A stretch of DNA of 64,000 nt from Rhodopseudomonas palustris (GCF_007005445.1 NZ_CP041387.1:3921501-3985500), one strand, 5' to 3'; shown: positions 10,713-20,350, counted from the stretch's first letter. Notes: generated by a model not told the origin, from the sequence alone. Numbers and translations are program-made.

Positions 10713-11747
10713 TCAGTCGCGCCGCAGCGGCCGGCGCGGGGGTATCAGTGCGCGCAGGACGTCCGCATGCCAGATCTGGCGCTCGGTGTCGAACAGCGCA
10801 AAATCGTGGTCGAACTGCCAATAAGCCCACGGCCAACCGCGCCGCTCCGCGGCCCGCGCAACATCATCGAGATAGCGCAACCGGCTGGCCCGCGGCGCCC
10901 GCTCATAGACACCGAACTCCCCCAGATAGACCGGACGCGCTTCGCGTGCGGCAAACCGTTGTACGCGATCGAAATCCGCGGCGACCTTGGCCCTGTCCTG
11001 TTCGCTGCCCCACTCCCTCGCCGGCAGTCCTGCCAACCTCTCCGACCAGGGCGCCCCCTGATGGGTGAAGTCGAATGGTTCGTAGTAGTGGAAGGTCACG
11101 ATGATCCGTCGATCCGTGGCAGGGAGTTCGAGAGATTCGATCGATGCCTCCGGCGTGTTCAGCGCAGCAACGACGACGATGCGTTCAGGATTGCTGCTGC
11201 GCACGGTCGCGAGCAATTCCCGCAACAGACTGTTCCACTGCGCGATCGTCATATGTCCGCCGGGCTCGTTGAGCAGCTCGAACACCAGACTCGGAAACTG
11301 CCCCGCATAGCGGTCCGCGACCTGGCGCCAGAACGCCGCAAGCTTGCGCCTGCAGACGTCGATCTGGATCTGGCAGGTCTCGGTATCGTGCGCGTCGATC
11401 ACCGGAATGAGCCCGGCCGAAATCGCGCTGTGGATCACCAGATCGAGCCGCTCCAGATAGACATCGCTCAAACGATCGGCGCTGTCCATGAACTTGAACC
11501 CGAACAGATTGATGCGGACGTGGTCGAACCCGGCCTGCCTGATCTTGTCGAGATGATCCAATCGGAACGGCGCATCGACGCCGCCCTCCCATATGCCGTC
11601 ATAGCCGAGAATGTTGACGCCCCGCGCCATGCGCGACGCCATTGCAAAATCGTCGGAGACCCTTGTGGCGCCGGCAACCGGCGCAACGACGGCGGAGGCC
11701 AACAGCATGGTCGCGATCAGTCGAGCAATCCCGCCGCCTCTCAGCAT
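10713..11747 (-). CDS. Secreted glycoside hydrolase family 5 (cellulase-like)
   Basis: A 344-aa protein with a signal peptide (about 1-27, ending VAGATR) and a TIM-barrel GH5 domain. The acid/base Glu is in FELLNEPGG and the nucleophile Glu in VYLGEFGVYE; the conserved HYYEPF segment lies between. It should hydrolyse a beta-glucan or related polymer in the periplasm or outside the cell. It sits downstream of the polymerase and chain-length genes on the same strand, overlapping the polymerase gene by 7 bp, so it probably edits or releases the locus's own polysaccharide. Confidence 0.85.
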   Translation of the reverse strand: MLRGGGIARLIATMLLASAVVAPVAGATRVSDDFAMASRMARGVNILGYDGIWEGGVDAPFRLDHLDKIRQAGFDHVRINLFGFKFMDSADRLSDVYLERLDLVIHSAISAGLIPVIDAHDTETCQIQIDVCRRKLAAFWRQVADRYAGQFPSLVFELLNEPGGHMTIAQWNSLLRELLATVRSSNPERIVVVAALNTPEASIESLELPATDRRIIVTFHYYEPFDFTHQGAPWSERLAGLPAREWGSEQDRAKVAADFDRVQRFAAREARPVYLGEFGVYERAPRASRLRYLDDVARAAERRGWPWAYWQFDHDFALFDTERQIWHADVLRALIPPRRPLRRD

Positions 11748-13060
11748 CGGGATCGCTCCTGCGCCGCGCTCTCCTGCCGGGTCGACGCGGCAGGAAAACT
11801 ACAAACCATCAACTGAACGACGATGAGAAGAATCGACATGAAGGACGTCGATCGCAGGAAGTTGGTTTCGGTGAGATTGATCTGATAGCTCAAAAGCAGA
11901 AACACGATGGCCAGCGTGCAGTGCGTACGCATGATCGCTCGGTCGCGGATCGACATCAAGATGCGCACGGTGACCAGTGCGGTGCTGGTCAGGAACAGAG
12001 TGAACCCGATCAGGCCCGTCTCCACCAGCACCGCGACGTAGCCGCTGTGAAAATTGTCCAGCACCCAGCCGTGGCTCTGCTCGTAGTAGTCGTACAGTGA
12101 CTTGACGGTCCAGAAGCCGTTCAGACCGAATCCGGCAACGGGCGCATCGTTGAAGTGGCTCAAGGCATATTGCCAAATGAATGTCCGCTCGGTGAAGTCG
12201 ATGCTGGTGTCGCCGATGCGGAACGCGTCGTATCCGGTAAAATAGATGTAGGCGATCATCAGGCAGGCGACTGCGCTCAGCAGCAGCGGTCCCAGGGCGA
12301 GAACTCTCATCAGCGTGATCGATCGCCCGCACAGATAGAGGGCCACGCAGGCGGCTACTGTTAGCGCGCCACCGCCACGAGAACCGGAGCCGATCGCACC
12401 CGCGCTTCCGACGGCGAGCATCAGCAGGAACACGAGCCAGCCGCCACCGGTGATCTTGCGGTAAGTCGCAAACAGCACCAGGTGGGCACTGATGATGCCG
12501 AGAGCCTGCTTGGATGCGAACACGCCCTGCCATTGGCCCGCGTGCATCCAACTGTCGTTGACGCCGATGCTTGGAATGAACAACGCCACCAGGACAGAAC
12601 TGCCGACCAGAAGGAACAGAGCGAAGGTCGCCGCGGCGAGGATGTCGTCGATGTCGATCCGCATCGCCAACCGATAGGCACCGAACGTGGTGATCGACAT
12701 CGCCGCCGCCTTCATCAAGGTGGGCGGCGTCAGATCGGACCAAAATGCCGACAACATCGCAAATACGTAGAATCCCAACACTGCGACGACGTCGGCGGTG
12801 AGTGCGAGGCGGGCGATCGGGGTGACGAGGAAACTAACGGCGATCACGAGCGACCAGAGCCCGAGCGCCGCGACCTGCTGCAAGACGGCCTGTTCTTCGG
12901 GAACCAGCGCCGGACTGAAGACGCCCATCGAGACCAGCACGATCATGGCCACAAGCCATCGGATCGCGACTCGCGCGCGCGTCTCGAACAGGGCCCCCTG
13001 ATCGAGGGCGGTCCAACCCACTGACGTCACGTCGAGATCCAGTGCTCCCGTAACCCGCAC
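11741..13060 (-). CDS. Exopolysaccharide polymerase-like membrane protein (ExoQ/Wzy type)
   Basis: About 439 aa with ten or more membrane segments and a C-terminal loop containing FGLNGFW and the HSGYVA element seen in ExoQ/O-antigen polymerase-like proteins. The start is uncertain: the GTG at 13060 avoids overlap with the upstream gene, which ends at 13135, and the frame continues open beyond it. It lies between the chain-length determinant and the GH5 glycanase on one strand, consistent with a Wzy-type polymerase acting on undecaprenyl-linked repeat units at the outer face of the inner membrane. Confidence 0.75.
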   Translation of the reverse strand: MRVTGALDLDVTSVGWTALDQGALFETRARVAIRWLVAMIVLVSMGVFSPALVPEEQAVLQQVAALGLWSLVIAVSFLVTPIARLALTADVVAVLGFYVFAMLSAFWSDLTPPTLMKAAAMSITTFGAYRLAMRIDIDDILAAATFALFLLVGSSVLVALFIPSIGVNDSWMHAGQWQGVFASKQALGIISAHLVLFATYRKITGGGWLVFLLMLAVGSAGAIGSGSRGGGALTVAACVALYLCGRSITLMRVLALGPLLLSAVACLMIAYIYFTGYDAFRIGDTSIDFTERTFIWQYALSHFNDAPVAGFGLNGFWTVKSLYDYYEQSHGWVLDNFHSGYVAVLVETGLIGFTLFLTSTALVTVRILMSIRDRAIMRTHCTLAIVFLLLSYQINLTETNFLRSTSFMSILLIVVQLMVCSFPAASTRQESAAQERSRC

Positions 13061-13134
13061 GGGATGTCGGACGGACAGGCCCGACAACCGCGATCGATGC
13101 CGGAGACCAGATCCCCGGGTCGTCCTTGTCCCTG

Positions 13135-15252
13135 TCAGCCGGCGAGCCGCGTATCGGAGCGCTCCGCGGCCGGTCGACCGCCGATCTGATTGGTGACGGT
13201 GGCAATCGGAGCGCGGCCGAACCGCGACAGGCTCGCCTGCGCGTGCTGGATCGCGCCGGGATCGTTCGAGATCGCCCCGACTGCCAGCAGATTGTAGTCG
13301 GTGTGCGCGGCGAGCTGGGCGACCTCCGGGCACGCCCGCGGTGACGGCGCGTCGATCAACACCAGGTCGAACTCGCTGCGAATATCATCCTGCGCTGCAT
13401 CGTCAGGCGCTGCACTCAGCAGCCGAAGCAGGCTGCGCACGCTCGTCTTCAGGGTACGAACCGCCGCGCTTCGTCCGGCTGCAGACCCCGCCTGCAGCGC
13501 GGCCGAGTCGGGGGCGACTTCGACCACGACGCTGAGCAGACCGCGATCGACGGCAGCCTGATTGAGCGCACGCGCCACCGCACCACCGCTCGCAGCGTCG
13601 GCGGACGTCACCAGCACCACTCTGCCACGATCCGATGTCTTGACGCCGATGGTATCGAGAATCCGTTGCACAGAGACCGGTATGTCGGGAAATCCCGGCT
13701 GCACAGCGGCCCCGGCGGCGCTCACATCCGGCGGCCCGGGAGGGCGCGGCCGCGAGGTGATCGGAGTCGGCGGCGGGATGGCGGCACCGCCGGAGATCGG
13801 ATGAGGTTCGGAGGCCACCTCAGCGGCGGCCGGCCCCTGGCTGGCAACACTTTCTGCCTTGTCTTCGTCGCCCCCGGCACGCGGCCGAATTCTGTCCATG
13901 ACCACAGCGAACCCCACCCCGCCGAACAGCGACACGATCGTCAGCACGGCCAGCATCAGCGACAACGGGGGCCGGGTGGATCGACTGGGCGGCGTTGCGA
14001 GCGACGCCACCTTGGTTTGCGTCGCCTGCAGCAGCCGCTGCTGATTGGTGGCGTTGTAGCGTGCCAGAAACTGTTCATAGATGGCACGGTTCGCGTCGGC
14101 CTCGCGCTGCAATTCCTGGAGCTTCACGGCGGCCTGAGCATCGGTCAGCATGTCGCCTTCGAGCTGCTTCAACTGCGCCTCGAGCGTCTTCTGCTTGTCG
14201 AGCAGCGCTTCGTAGTCGGACTTCGCGTTCGCGACGTTGCGCCTGCGCTCGACTTCGATCTGCCGCTTGAGTTCGGCGAGCTGGTTGTAGGACATCACCA
14301 GGTCGGGATGTCGATCGCCGAGCACGGCGCGCTTCTGCGCGATCTGGTCGTTGAGCTGATTGAGCTGGGCCCGCAACGCGGTCAGTAGATCCGACTTCGA
14401 GCCGGTCGATCCGTCGACATCCGATTTCAGATCGCGCTGCGCCTGCTCGTAGCGCCCCCTGGCCTCTTCGACCTGGAGCCGTGCCGCGGACACCTGCTGG
14501 GTGAGCTCGGTGACCCGGAGCTGACGTGTGGTGCTTTCCTTTCCGGCATCCACGATACGGTACTGCGTCTTGAAGGCCGCAATGGCATCCTCCGACGCTC
14601 GCAGCTTGTCGCTCAGCGTCTTGAGGCGGGAGTTCAGCCAGGCGGCTGCATCGTCGGTCGCCACGGTGCGCGTGTTGGTCTGGCTGGCCACGAATGCCGA
14701 TGCGATCGCGTTGGCATAGTCGGCGGCGCGCTGCGGATCCTTCGAGACGAAGGTCATCGCAATGACGTAGGTCAGCCCGCGGCGCGCGATCTCGAGATGC
14801 TTGCGGAACTTCTCCAGAACCCGGGCCCGATCGGTTTCCCCACCGGAGATTTCGTAATCGTCGGCGACCTTCAGCTTGTCGATCAGCGGTTCGAGAAAGC
14901 CGTCGGACTTGGCGATCTCCACCAGGCTCTGCAACGCCGCAGCGTCCTGGCCTATCCCCGGCAGCACTTCCTGATCCGGGGTAACGCGCTGTTCACGTGG
15001 ATCGACGATGACCAGCGCCGTCGCTGCATACTTCGCCGGCACCAGCCAAAGCCCGACGATCCCGAGCGCAAACAGCACCGCCGCCGCCACAGCGATCCGC
15101 CTGGCATTGTCCAAGAAGAAACCAGCGATACGCGCGACCGACAATCCGTCTTCGGCGGCACCGCGAGCGTCGCCGCCGACGCCTTGCCAGGACGCCGACA
15201 CCTCGCGCCGCTCGGTCGGCGCCTTGTCGCTGGCTGTCGGAGAAACGGGCAC
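13135..15252 (-). CDS. Chain-length determinant (Wzz/GumC type) with degenerate BY-kinase-like domain
   Basis: A 705-aa polysaccharide co-polymerase. A first membrane segment (about 54-74), a long coiled-coil periplasmic region (about 80-430) and a second membrane segment (about 440-465, after the Pro-rich RSTRPPLSL) define the Wzz/GumC fold. A Pro-rich linker leads to a cytoplasmic domain resembling bacterial tyrosine kinases: VLVTSADAASGG aligns with the Walker A region but lacks the GK[ST] lysine, while FDLVLIDAPS resembles the Walker A'/B region. There is no C-terminal tyrosine cluster. Kinase activity is therefore unlikely; the protein probably sets chain length structurally. Confidence 0.85.
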   Translation of the reverse strand: MPVSPTASDKAPTERREVSASWQGVGGDARGAAEDGLSVARIAGFFLDNARRIAVAAAVLFALGIVGLWLVPAKYAATALVIVDPREQRVTPDQEVLPGIGQDAAALQSLVEIAKSDGFLEPLIDKLKVADDYEISGGETDRARVLEKFRKHLEIARRGLTYVIAMTFVSKDPQRAADYANAIASAFVASQTNTRTVATDDAAAWLNSRLKTLSDKLRASEDAIAAFKTQYRIVDAGKESTTRQLRVTELTQQVSAARLQVEEARGRYEQAQRDLKSDVDGSTGSKSDLLTALRAQLNQLNDQIAQKRAVLGDRHPDLVMSYNQLAELKRQIEVERRRNVANAKSDYEALLDKQKTLEAQLKQLEGDMLTDAQAAVKLQELQREADANRAIYEQFLARYNATNQQRLLQATQTKVASLATPPSRSTRPPLSLMLAVLTIVSLFGGVGFAVVMDRIRPRAGGDEDKAESVASQGPAAAEVASEPHPISGGAAIPPPTPITSRPRPPGPPDVSAAGAAVQPGFPDIPVSVQRILDTIGVKTSDRGRVVLVTSADAASGGAVARALNQAAVDRGLLSVVVEVAPDSAALQAGSAAGRSAAVRTLKTSVRSLLRLLSAAPDDAAQDDIRSEFDLVLIDAPSPRACPEVAQLAAHTDYNLLAVGAISNDPGAIQHAQASLSRFGRAPIATVTNQIGGRPAAERSDTRLAG

Positions 15253-15513
15253 TACAACGCTCCACTCGTCCCCGACCCGGGGATGCTCATCGCAAAGTAA
15301 ATTTCTACGGTTAATTGCGGGTTACTCCGCAACGCCCGCGCCATGATCCTGAACTGTGCCTTCAAAGAAACGCCGCGGCGCAGATATTGTCGGAGGGTTA
15401 ACCGCGTCTTTAGAAATTGCGCGTCCTCCGGGACTCAGCGCCTGTGAAGGCGCCGCACCGAGCGGTACACGTTTTATTAATCTTATGGGGTCACCGACGC
15501 AGTCCATGTACGA

Positions 15514-16731
15514 GTGTTTCGCGAGATGTCTTCGATGAGCGATCAGGCGCCGCGATCAGATCGCACCGGTGCAGCGCTCGTCACGAATGTGGCTCCCGCC
15601 TCGGCGGGTTCGAGCCGGCGCACGACGGGGCTTGCGACACGCATTCTTCTGATCCAGACCCAAGCCGAGAACGCGGGTGCACAGGAGATCTCGCGCCTCG
15701 TCGGTGCCGGGCTGGCGGCGCGCGGCTACGATGTCCACAACCTGTTCTTCTTCCGGCAGTCGCGCGGCTTCGACGAGCCGGCGAATACGACCTATTGCGC
15801 GCCGCGCCGGCCCGGCAATCCATTGTCGTTCCTGCGCTTCCTGGTGTCCCTCGCTCGCCGGATCCGCACGACGCGCCCGGATGCGATCCTGACATTTCAG
15901 CACTACGGCAACGCGATCGGCGGCGCTATCGCGCGGCTGGTGAGTCCGGCTCCGGTGATCGCCAATCAGGTTTCGGCCCGGTTGACGATGCCCGGCTGGC
16001 TGCAGAAGCTCGACCGGATGATGGGTCGACTCGGCGTGTTCGACACCATCACGGTGAACTCAAAGGACATGCTGCGCGACTATTCGCACTATCCGGCTTC
16101 CTACCGCCAACGCCTGACCCATGTTCCCCACGGCTTCGATCAGAAGCACTCGACCCTGACCCGAACTGAAGCGCGCCGCCGCTTCGCTCTGCCGATCGAG
16201 AGCGTCGTACTCGGTACGGCGGCGCGGCTGCATCCGCTGAAACAGCTCGACGCCAGCATCCGCGTGCTGCCGGCGCATCCCACTTGGCGGCTCGCGCTGG
16301 CGGGCAACGGGCCGGACGAAGCGCGGCTGCGCGCGCTGGCGGAACAGCTCGGCGTCGCCGACCGGGTGTCTTTCATCGGAGAGATCTCACCGGAGCAGAT
16401 CGCCGATTTCTTGGCGTGCCTCGACGTGTTCGTGTTCCCCTCACTGGCCGAAACCTTCGGGCTCGCCGCGGTCGAGGCCGCGCATGCGGGAATTCCGGTG
16501 GTCTCCAACGATCTGCCGGTGCTGCGCGAGGTGCTGGCGTATCAGGGTGAGCCGGCTGCGGTGTTCGTGGATGCCTCCGACAACGACGCGCTCGGAGCGG
16601 CGATCGCCGCGGTGCTCGACGACCCGGAGCTGAGGGTGCGACTTCAACGCAGTGGCGAAGGTTTGAGGACCAGATACTCTGTCGACGTCATGGTCGACGA
16701 TTACGTGCGGATTGTCGAACAGGCGATGTAA
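15514..16731 (+). CDS. Glycosyltransferase family 4 (group 1)
   Basis: About 405 aa with two Rossmann-like halves. The C-terminal half carries the GT4 signature: ALAGNGPDEARL, then RVSFIGE and the acidic EX7E-type motif in FPSLAETFGLAAVEA. It transfers an activated sugar to the growing lipid-linked unit at the cytoplasmic face. The start is uncertain: the GTG at 15514, ATG at 15526 and ATG at 15535 are all in frame and none has a strong ribosome-binding site. The 261-bp divergent gap to the chain-length gene is the likely promoter region. The next gene follows after 26 bp. Confidence 0.85.
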   Translation: MFREMSSMSDQAPRSDRTGAALVTNVAPASAGSSRRTTGLATRILLIQTQAENAGAQEISRLVGAGLAARGYDVHNLFFFRQSRGFDEPANTTYCAPRRPGNPLSFLRFLVSLARRIRTTRPDAILTFQHYGNAIGGAIARLVSPAPVIANQVSARLTMPGWLQKLDRMMGRLGVFDTITVNSKDMLRDYSHYPASYRQRLTHVPHGFDQKHSTLTRTEARRRFALPIESVVLGTAARLHPLKQLDASIRVLPAHPTWRLALAGNGPDEARLRALAEQLGVADRVSFIGEISPEQIADFLACLDVFVFPSLAETFGLAAVEAAHAGIPVVSNDLPVLREVLAYQGEPAAVFVDASDNDALGAAIAAVLDDPELRVRLQRSGEGLRTRYSVDVMVDDYVRIVEQAM

Positions 16732-16757
16732 GCAATTGTTCTTTGACGGATTGACTT

Positions 16758-18287
16758 ATGATCGTTGAGCTTCGGTTCGACCGCCAGCGTCCACGATCAT
16801 GGATGCGCCATCTGATCGATCTTCTGACGAGCCAGGCGCGGACGACGCAGATCTCCTGGATCGCGACCGGCGCCGAGCGTCCGCCCGGCCTGGAGGCGCT
16901 GCTCGATCTCGAACGGATGCTGCTGCGGCGTGGCCGCCGCTGCGGCGGCGATCGTGATCCTGCGCTGTTGCAGGCACCGAACGCCGCGCACGGGCGCCCC
17001 GACATCGTCATCGACTTCACCGCTGTCGCACGTGAACCCGAATGTCCGGCGCGGCTCTATCTGCGTCCGCTGTTCGACGGCCAGGCCGGCGAAGATGCGG
17101 CATTCGCCGCGATCCTCGCAGGCGACCTGCCGGTCATCGAGATCTGCGACGAGATCAGCGGCACAGTGATGTGGTCCGGGCAGCCTTCCGGCGAAAACGC
17201 CCAAGGGCTCGGCGGTGCACTCGGTGCGACCATGGCCCGCACCGCCACGCTGATGAACGGCGTGCTGGAGAGCGGTGCGCGGCCGCTGACGATCCGCCGC
17301 GACGGCGGCCATCTCGGTCACGCGCATTCCGCGCCAGGCTTCGTGGCCCGCAACCTCGCGCTGTCGGTCGCCAAAGCGATCTACCGGATGTGTTGCTATG
17401 CGCCGCATTGGCGGATCGGCTGGCGTCACACCGACGACGCCGGAATCTGGGGCTCGGCCGATCTGTCGGGCCCGGAATGGCAAGCGATACCGAGCCCGGC
17501 CAACCGGTTCTATGCCGATCCGTTCGCGGTGACGTGGAAGGGCCGCACCTGCGTCTTCTTCGAAGAGCTCGACCACCGCGTCGGCAAGGGCACGATCTCG
17601 GCGATCGAGTTCGGTGAATCCGGCCCGATCGGCGGAGCCATTCCGGTGCTCGAAGAGCCGTGGCACTTGTCCTATCCGTTTCTGATCGCCCACGGCGACG
17701 AGCTGTGGATGATTCCGGAGAGCAGCGTGCAGAGGGACGTCTCGATCTATCGCTGCGTGGCGTTTCCCGGTCGTTGGGAACGGCACGCGACGCTGCTGTC
17801 GGGCGTGGAGCTGGCCGACGCCACCATCGTGCAGCACGACGGACGTCACTATCTGTTCGGCGCGACCCGTGACGATGACCGCGATGGCGGCTACTCCGAT
17901 ACGCTTTCGATCTATCTCGCCGACGACCTGTTCGGACCGTGGCGTCCGCACGCGATCCGGCCGGCCCTGGTCGACCGCGCCAGCGCGCGTCCTGCGGGGC
18001 ATTTCGTCCGGCAGGGAGGCCGACTGTGGCGGCCGGTCCAGGATTGCACGCGCGGCTATGGCGGCGCACTGGGCCTCGCCGAGATCACCGAGCTGTCGCC
18101 GGAGACCTTCGCGCAGACCGTGCGACATGTTGTAGAACCGGGCCCGCGATGGCCGGGCCGCAAGCTGCACACCCTCAATCGCTGCGGTCGACTCGAACTG
18201 ATCGACGGCAGCGTGATCCAGCCCAAGATCGCCAGCCTGCGCATGATTGCACGAGCGAACGACACCCTCGCGGTCGGGGCGCGCTGA
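16758..18287 (+). CDS. Two-part protein: formyltransferase-like N-terminus and GINT1-like beta-propeller domain
   Basis: A 509-aa protein. The first 200 residues resemble an alpha/beta formyltransferase-like or nucleotide-sugar-binding fold without a clear motif. Residues about 225-500 contain a five-bladed propeller-like domain, seen as YADPFAVTWKGRTCVFFEE, SYPFLIAHGDELWMIPES and DATIVQHDGRHYLFGATRD. This matches the domain named after glucosamine inositolphosphorylceramide transferase N-termini. It is 26 bp after a GT4 gene, so a role in modifying the polysaccharide repeat unit is likely. The exact reaction is unknown. Confidence 0.65.
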   Translation: MIVELRFDRQRPRSWMRHLIDLLTSQARTTQISWIATGAERPPGLEALLDLERMLLRRGRRCGGDRDPALLQAPNAAHGRPDIVIDFTAVAREPECPARLYLRPLFDGQAGEDAAFAAILAGDLPVIEICDEISGTVMWSGQPSGENAQGLGGALGATMARTATLMNGVLESGARPLTIRRDGGHLGHAHSAPGFVARNLALSVAKAIYRMCCYAPHWRIGWRHTDDAGIWGSADLSGPEWQAIPSPANRFYADPFAVTWKGRTCVFFEELDHRVGKGTISAIEFGESGPIGGAIPVLEEPWHLSYPFLIAHGDELWMIPESSVQRDVSIYRCVAFPGRWERHATLLSGVELADATIVQHDGRHYLFGATRDDDRDGGYSDTLSIYLADDLFGPWRPHAIRPALVDRASARPAGHFVRQGGRLWRPVQDCTRGYGGALGLAEITELSPETFAQTVRHVVEPGPRWPGRKLHTLNRCGRLELIDGSVIQPKIASLRMIARANDTLAVGAR

Positions 18288-18306
18288 AGAGAGTTGGCTA
18301 CGGCAG

Positions 18307-18666
18307 TCAGCGTCGCCGCAACCACCGGCCGACGATCGATCCTGCGGCAAGCCCGAGGGTGCCGCCGGCGAGCTTGACGCTGGCGTCGAACAATCGTCCG
18401 TGTCGAGACGGTTCCAGCAATTGAATCAGCTCGAGCAGGACCGCCGCGCCGATCACGATGGCGGCGGCGAACAGGATGTAGCGCGGATAGGCGGCAGCGA
18501 ACAACGCGCCGACCAGAGCGAACGCGGCGAACCGCTCGATCGACGGCGATACCCCGGTGGTGGGCCTCAGTCCGATCGGGCTCAGGGTTGCGAACGCAAT
18601 TCCGGCCAGGCAAGCCCAGGCTGCAATCCGCAGGAGAATATCAAACCTGATGGCACTGCTGTTCAT
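18307..18666 (-). CDS. VanZ-like membrane protein
   Basis: A 119-aa protein with four hydrophobic segments and the VanZ-family pattern: an early TLSP motif (FATLSPIGLRP), a middle ALVGALFAAAYP helix and a late LELIQLLEPSRHGRLFD motif. VanZ-like proteins of this type often sit in exopolysaccharide loci; their biochemical role is not settled. The ATG at 18666 is used. It converges with the GINT1-like gene and is divergent from the flippase gene at 18922. Confidence 0.75.
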   Translation of the reverse strand: MNSSAIRFDILLRIAAWACLAGIAFATLSPIGLRPTTGVSPSIERFAAFALVGALFAAAYPRYILFAAAIVIGAAVLLELIQLLEPSRHGRLFDASVKLAGGTLGLAAGSIVGRWLRRR

Positions 18667-18750
18667 CGATCCGACGTCCGCGCTGGCGAGCCCATGGTTA
18701 ACGACGAAGCGTCTCTGCTTCATCACGTCCCCGAGCGTCTTTACCGTTAT

Positions 18751-18762
18751 CGACAATTGTCG
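18751..18762. promoter_or_regulatory. Perfect 12-bp palindrome between divergent EPS genes
   Basis: CGACAATTGTCG is a perfect palindrome in the 255-bp gap between the VanZ-like and flippase genes. Such a site could be an operator for a dimeric regulator of the locus. No regulator is encoded nearby, and a single occurrence is weak evidence. Confidence 0.25.
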
Positions 18763-18921
18763 TTCGGGATCGGCTCCCAGATCGTTCAAATAGGATAAGT
18801 TGTTCTGGCGCGCCAGCACGGCGGCGGCGTCACTGCCGACGTGGTGAACCCGGTTGCGGATCCGGCCGCCGGAACAATCCTGTTCCGCTCGAAGACGGGC
18901 CGATCGGTCCCGGCGAGGTTG

Positions 18922-20280
18922 ATGACTTTGAAATTCGCTGCGACGTTCGCAAGATTGATCGACCTGCGCAACAACGCCGGAATTCGCGCGATGACCGGCG
19001 CTCTCGCGCTGCGGGTGATGATCACCCTCGTCAATCTGACACTTGTGACGCTCGCTGCGCGAACGCTCAACGCGCACGATTTCGGCACCTATTCGATCCT
19101 GTTCAGCGCAGCGGGCCTGCTCAGCGTCATTGCCACCTTCGGCCAGCAGATCTTCATCATGCGGTCGTGGAGCGAATACACCACCGCCGGCAACGAGGCG
19201 ATGCTGAAGGGTGTGGTGATCTTCACGGCGCTCGCCTGCCTCGCCGGCGGCATTCTCGTCAGCCTGCCCTTCTTCGTCTGGGTGTCGACCGAGCAAGATA
19301 CGCTGCTGGCGCTGTCCGCGACCGCTTACCTGTTCTGCTTTGCGCTGATGCTGACATCCGCGCACGCCGCCCGTGGCGCCGTCGGCGTCGGGGTCGGCGA
19401 CGGACTGACCTATCTGCTGGTCGCGACCTGCCCGATCCTGTATCTGCTCGGCTGCGTTGCATTCGGCGCGACGATCGAGATCCACACCATCTTCCTGACC
19501 ATGGCGGCGGCGTCCTGCGTGACCATCATGGTTCAGATGGCGCTGCTGCTGCGGCAGGTTCGCCGGCAGTTCCCGCAGATCGGCCGCGCGCATTCCGCCT
19601 TCGAGCTTCGCACCTGGTGTGCGCGATCGGCCAAGCTGTGGGTCTCCGTCAGCCTGGAAGCGGCCAATCAATACGCCGACGTGGTGATCATCGGCTACCT
19701 GATGAGTCCGACGGTCGCCGGCGCATATTTCGTCATCACGCGTGTCGCGAACGCCTTCGCGATGGCGACCGGGGCGGTGTACATCTTCTCCACCCGCCAT
19801 ATCCCGAACCTGTACTACGGCCGCCAGCACCGCGAACTCGACGGTCTGCTGGATTCGGTGGCCCTGATGACCCTGGCAATCGTCGCCGGCGGACTGATGC
19901 TGGTGCTCGGCGGCGGTCACTGGATCCTGTATCTGTTCAATCCCGATTACGTGCCGTACTACGCCACGCTCGGCATCCTGACCGCCGGCACCGCCGCGGT
20001 CGCTGCCGCGGGCCCCTGCGGTTCGATCCTGATGCTGACCGGACATGAGGGCCGGTATCTGGCCATCATCGCCGGCACGGTATTGATGCGGGCAATCGGA
20101 TTCTTCGTGCTGATCCCGCTGTTCGGGATTTCCGGCGCAGTGGCGGCGACCGCGATTTCGTTCATTGCGCTCGCGCTGCTGATGCGGAGCGCCTCGATTC
20201 GCCTCACTGGGATCGACGGCTCGGTGCTACGGCTTCTGACGGGATGGCGGCAGCGCCGGCTATCGCAGCCGGCCGAGTAG
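18922..20280 (+). CDS. Wzx-like oligosaccharide flippase
   Basis: About 452 aa with roughly twelve to fourteen membrane segments, matching the polysaccharide_synt/MATE-like flippase family (TLAARTLNAHDFGTYSILF near the N-terminus is typical). It should move undecaprenyl-linked repeat units across the inner membrane for polymerisation. The ATG at 18922 is preferred because the family's N-terminal helix follows closely; a GTG at 18841 would add 27 polar residues. It is the last gene of the exopolysaccharide block and converges with metA. Confidence 0.8.
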   Translation: MTLKFAATFARLIDLRNNAGIRAMTGALALRVMITLVNLTLVTLAARTLNAHDFGTYSILFSAAGLLSVIATFGQQIFIMRSWSEYTTAGNEAMLKGVVIFTALACLAGGILVSLPFFVWVSTEQDTLLALSATAYLFCFALMLTSAHAARGAVGVGVGDGLTYLLVATCPILYLLGCVAFGATIEIHTIFLTMAAASCVTIMVQMALLLRQVRRQFPQIGRAHSAFELRTWCARSAKLWVSVSLEAANQYADVVIIGYLMSPTVAGAYFVITRVANAFAMATGAVYIFSTRHIPNLYYGRQHRELDGLLDSVALMTLAIVAGGLMLVLGGGHWILYLFNPDYVPYYATLGILTAGTAAVAAAGPCGSILMLTGHEGRYLAIIAGTVLMRAIGFFVLIPLFGISGAVAATAISFIALALLMRSASIRLTGIDGSVLRLLTGWRQRRLSQPAE

Positions 20281-20350
20281 TCCAAACCACGGTGGTTCGC
20301 GCAAGCCAGGACCGACAATCGAAGCCGGCCGTCTCCAACCGTCGCGAAAC

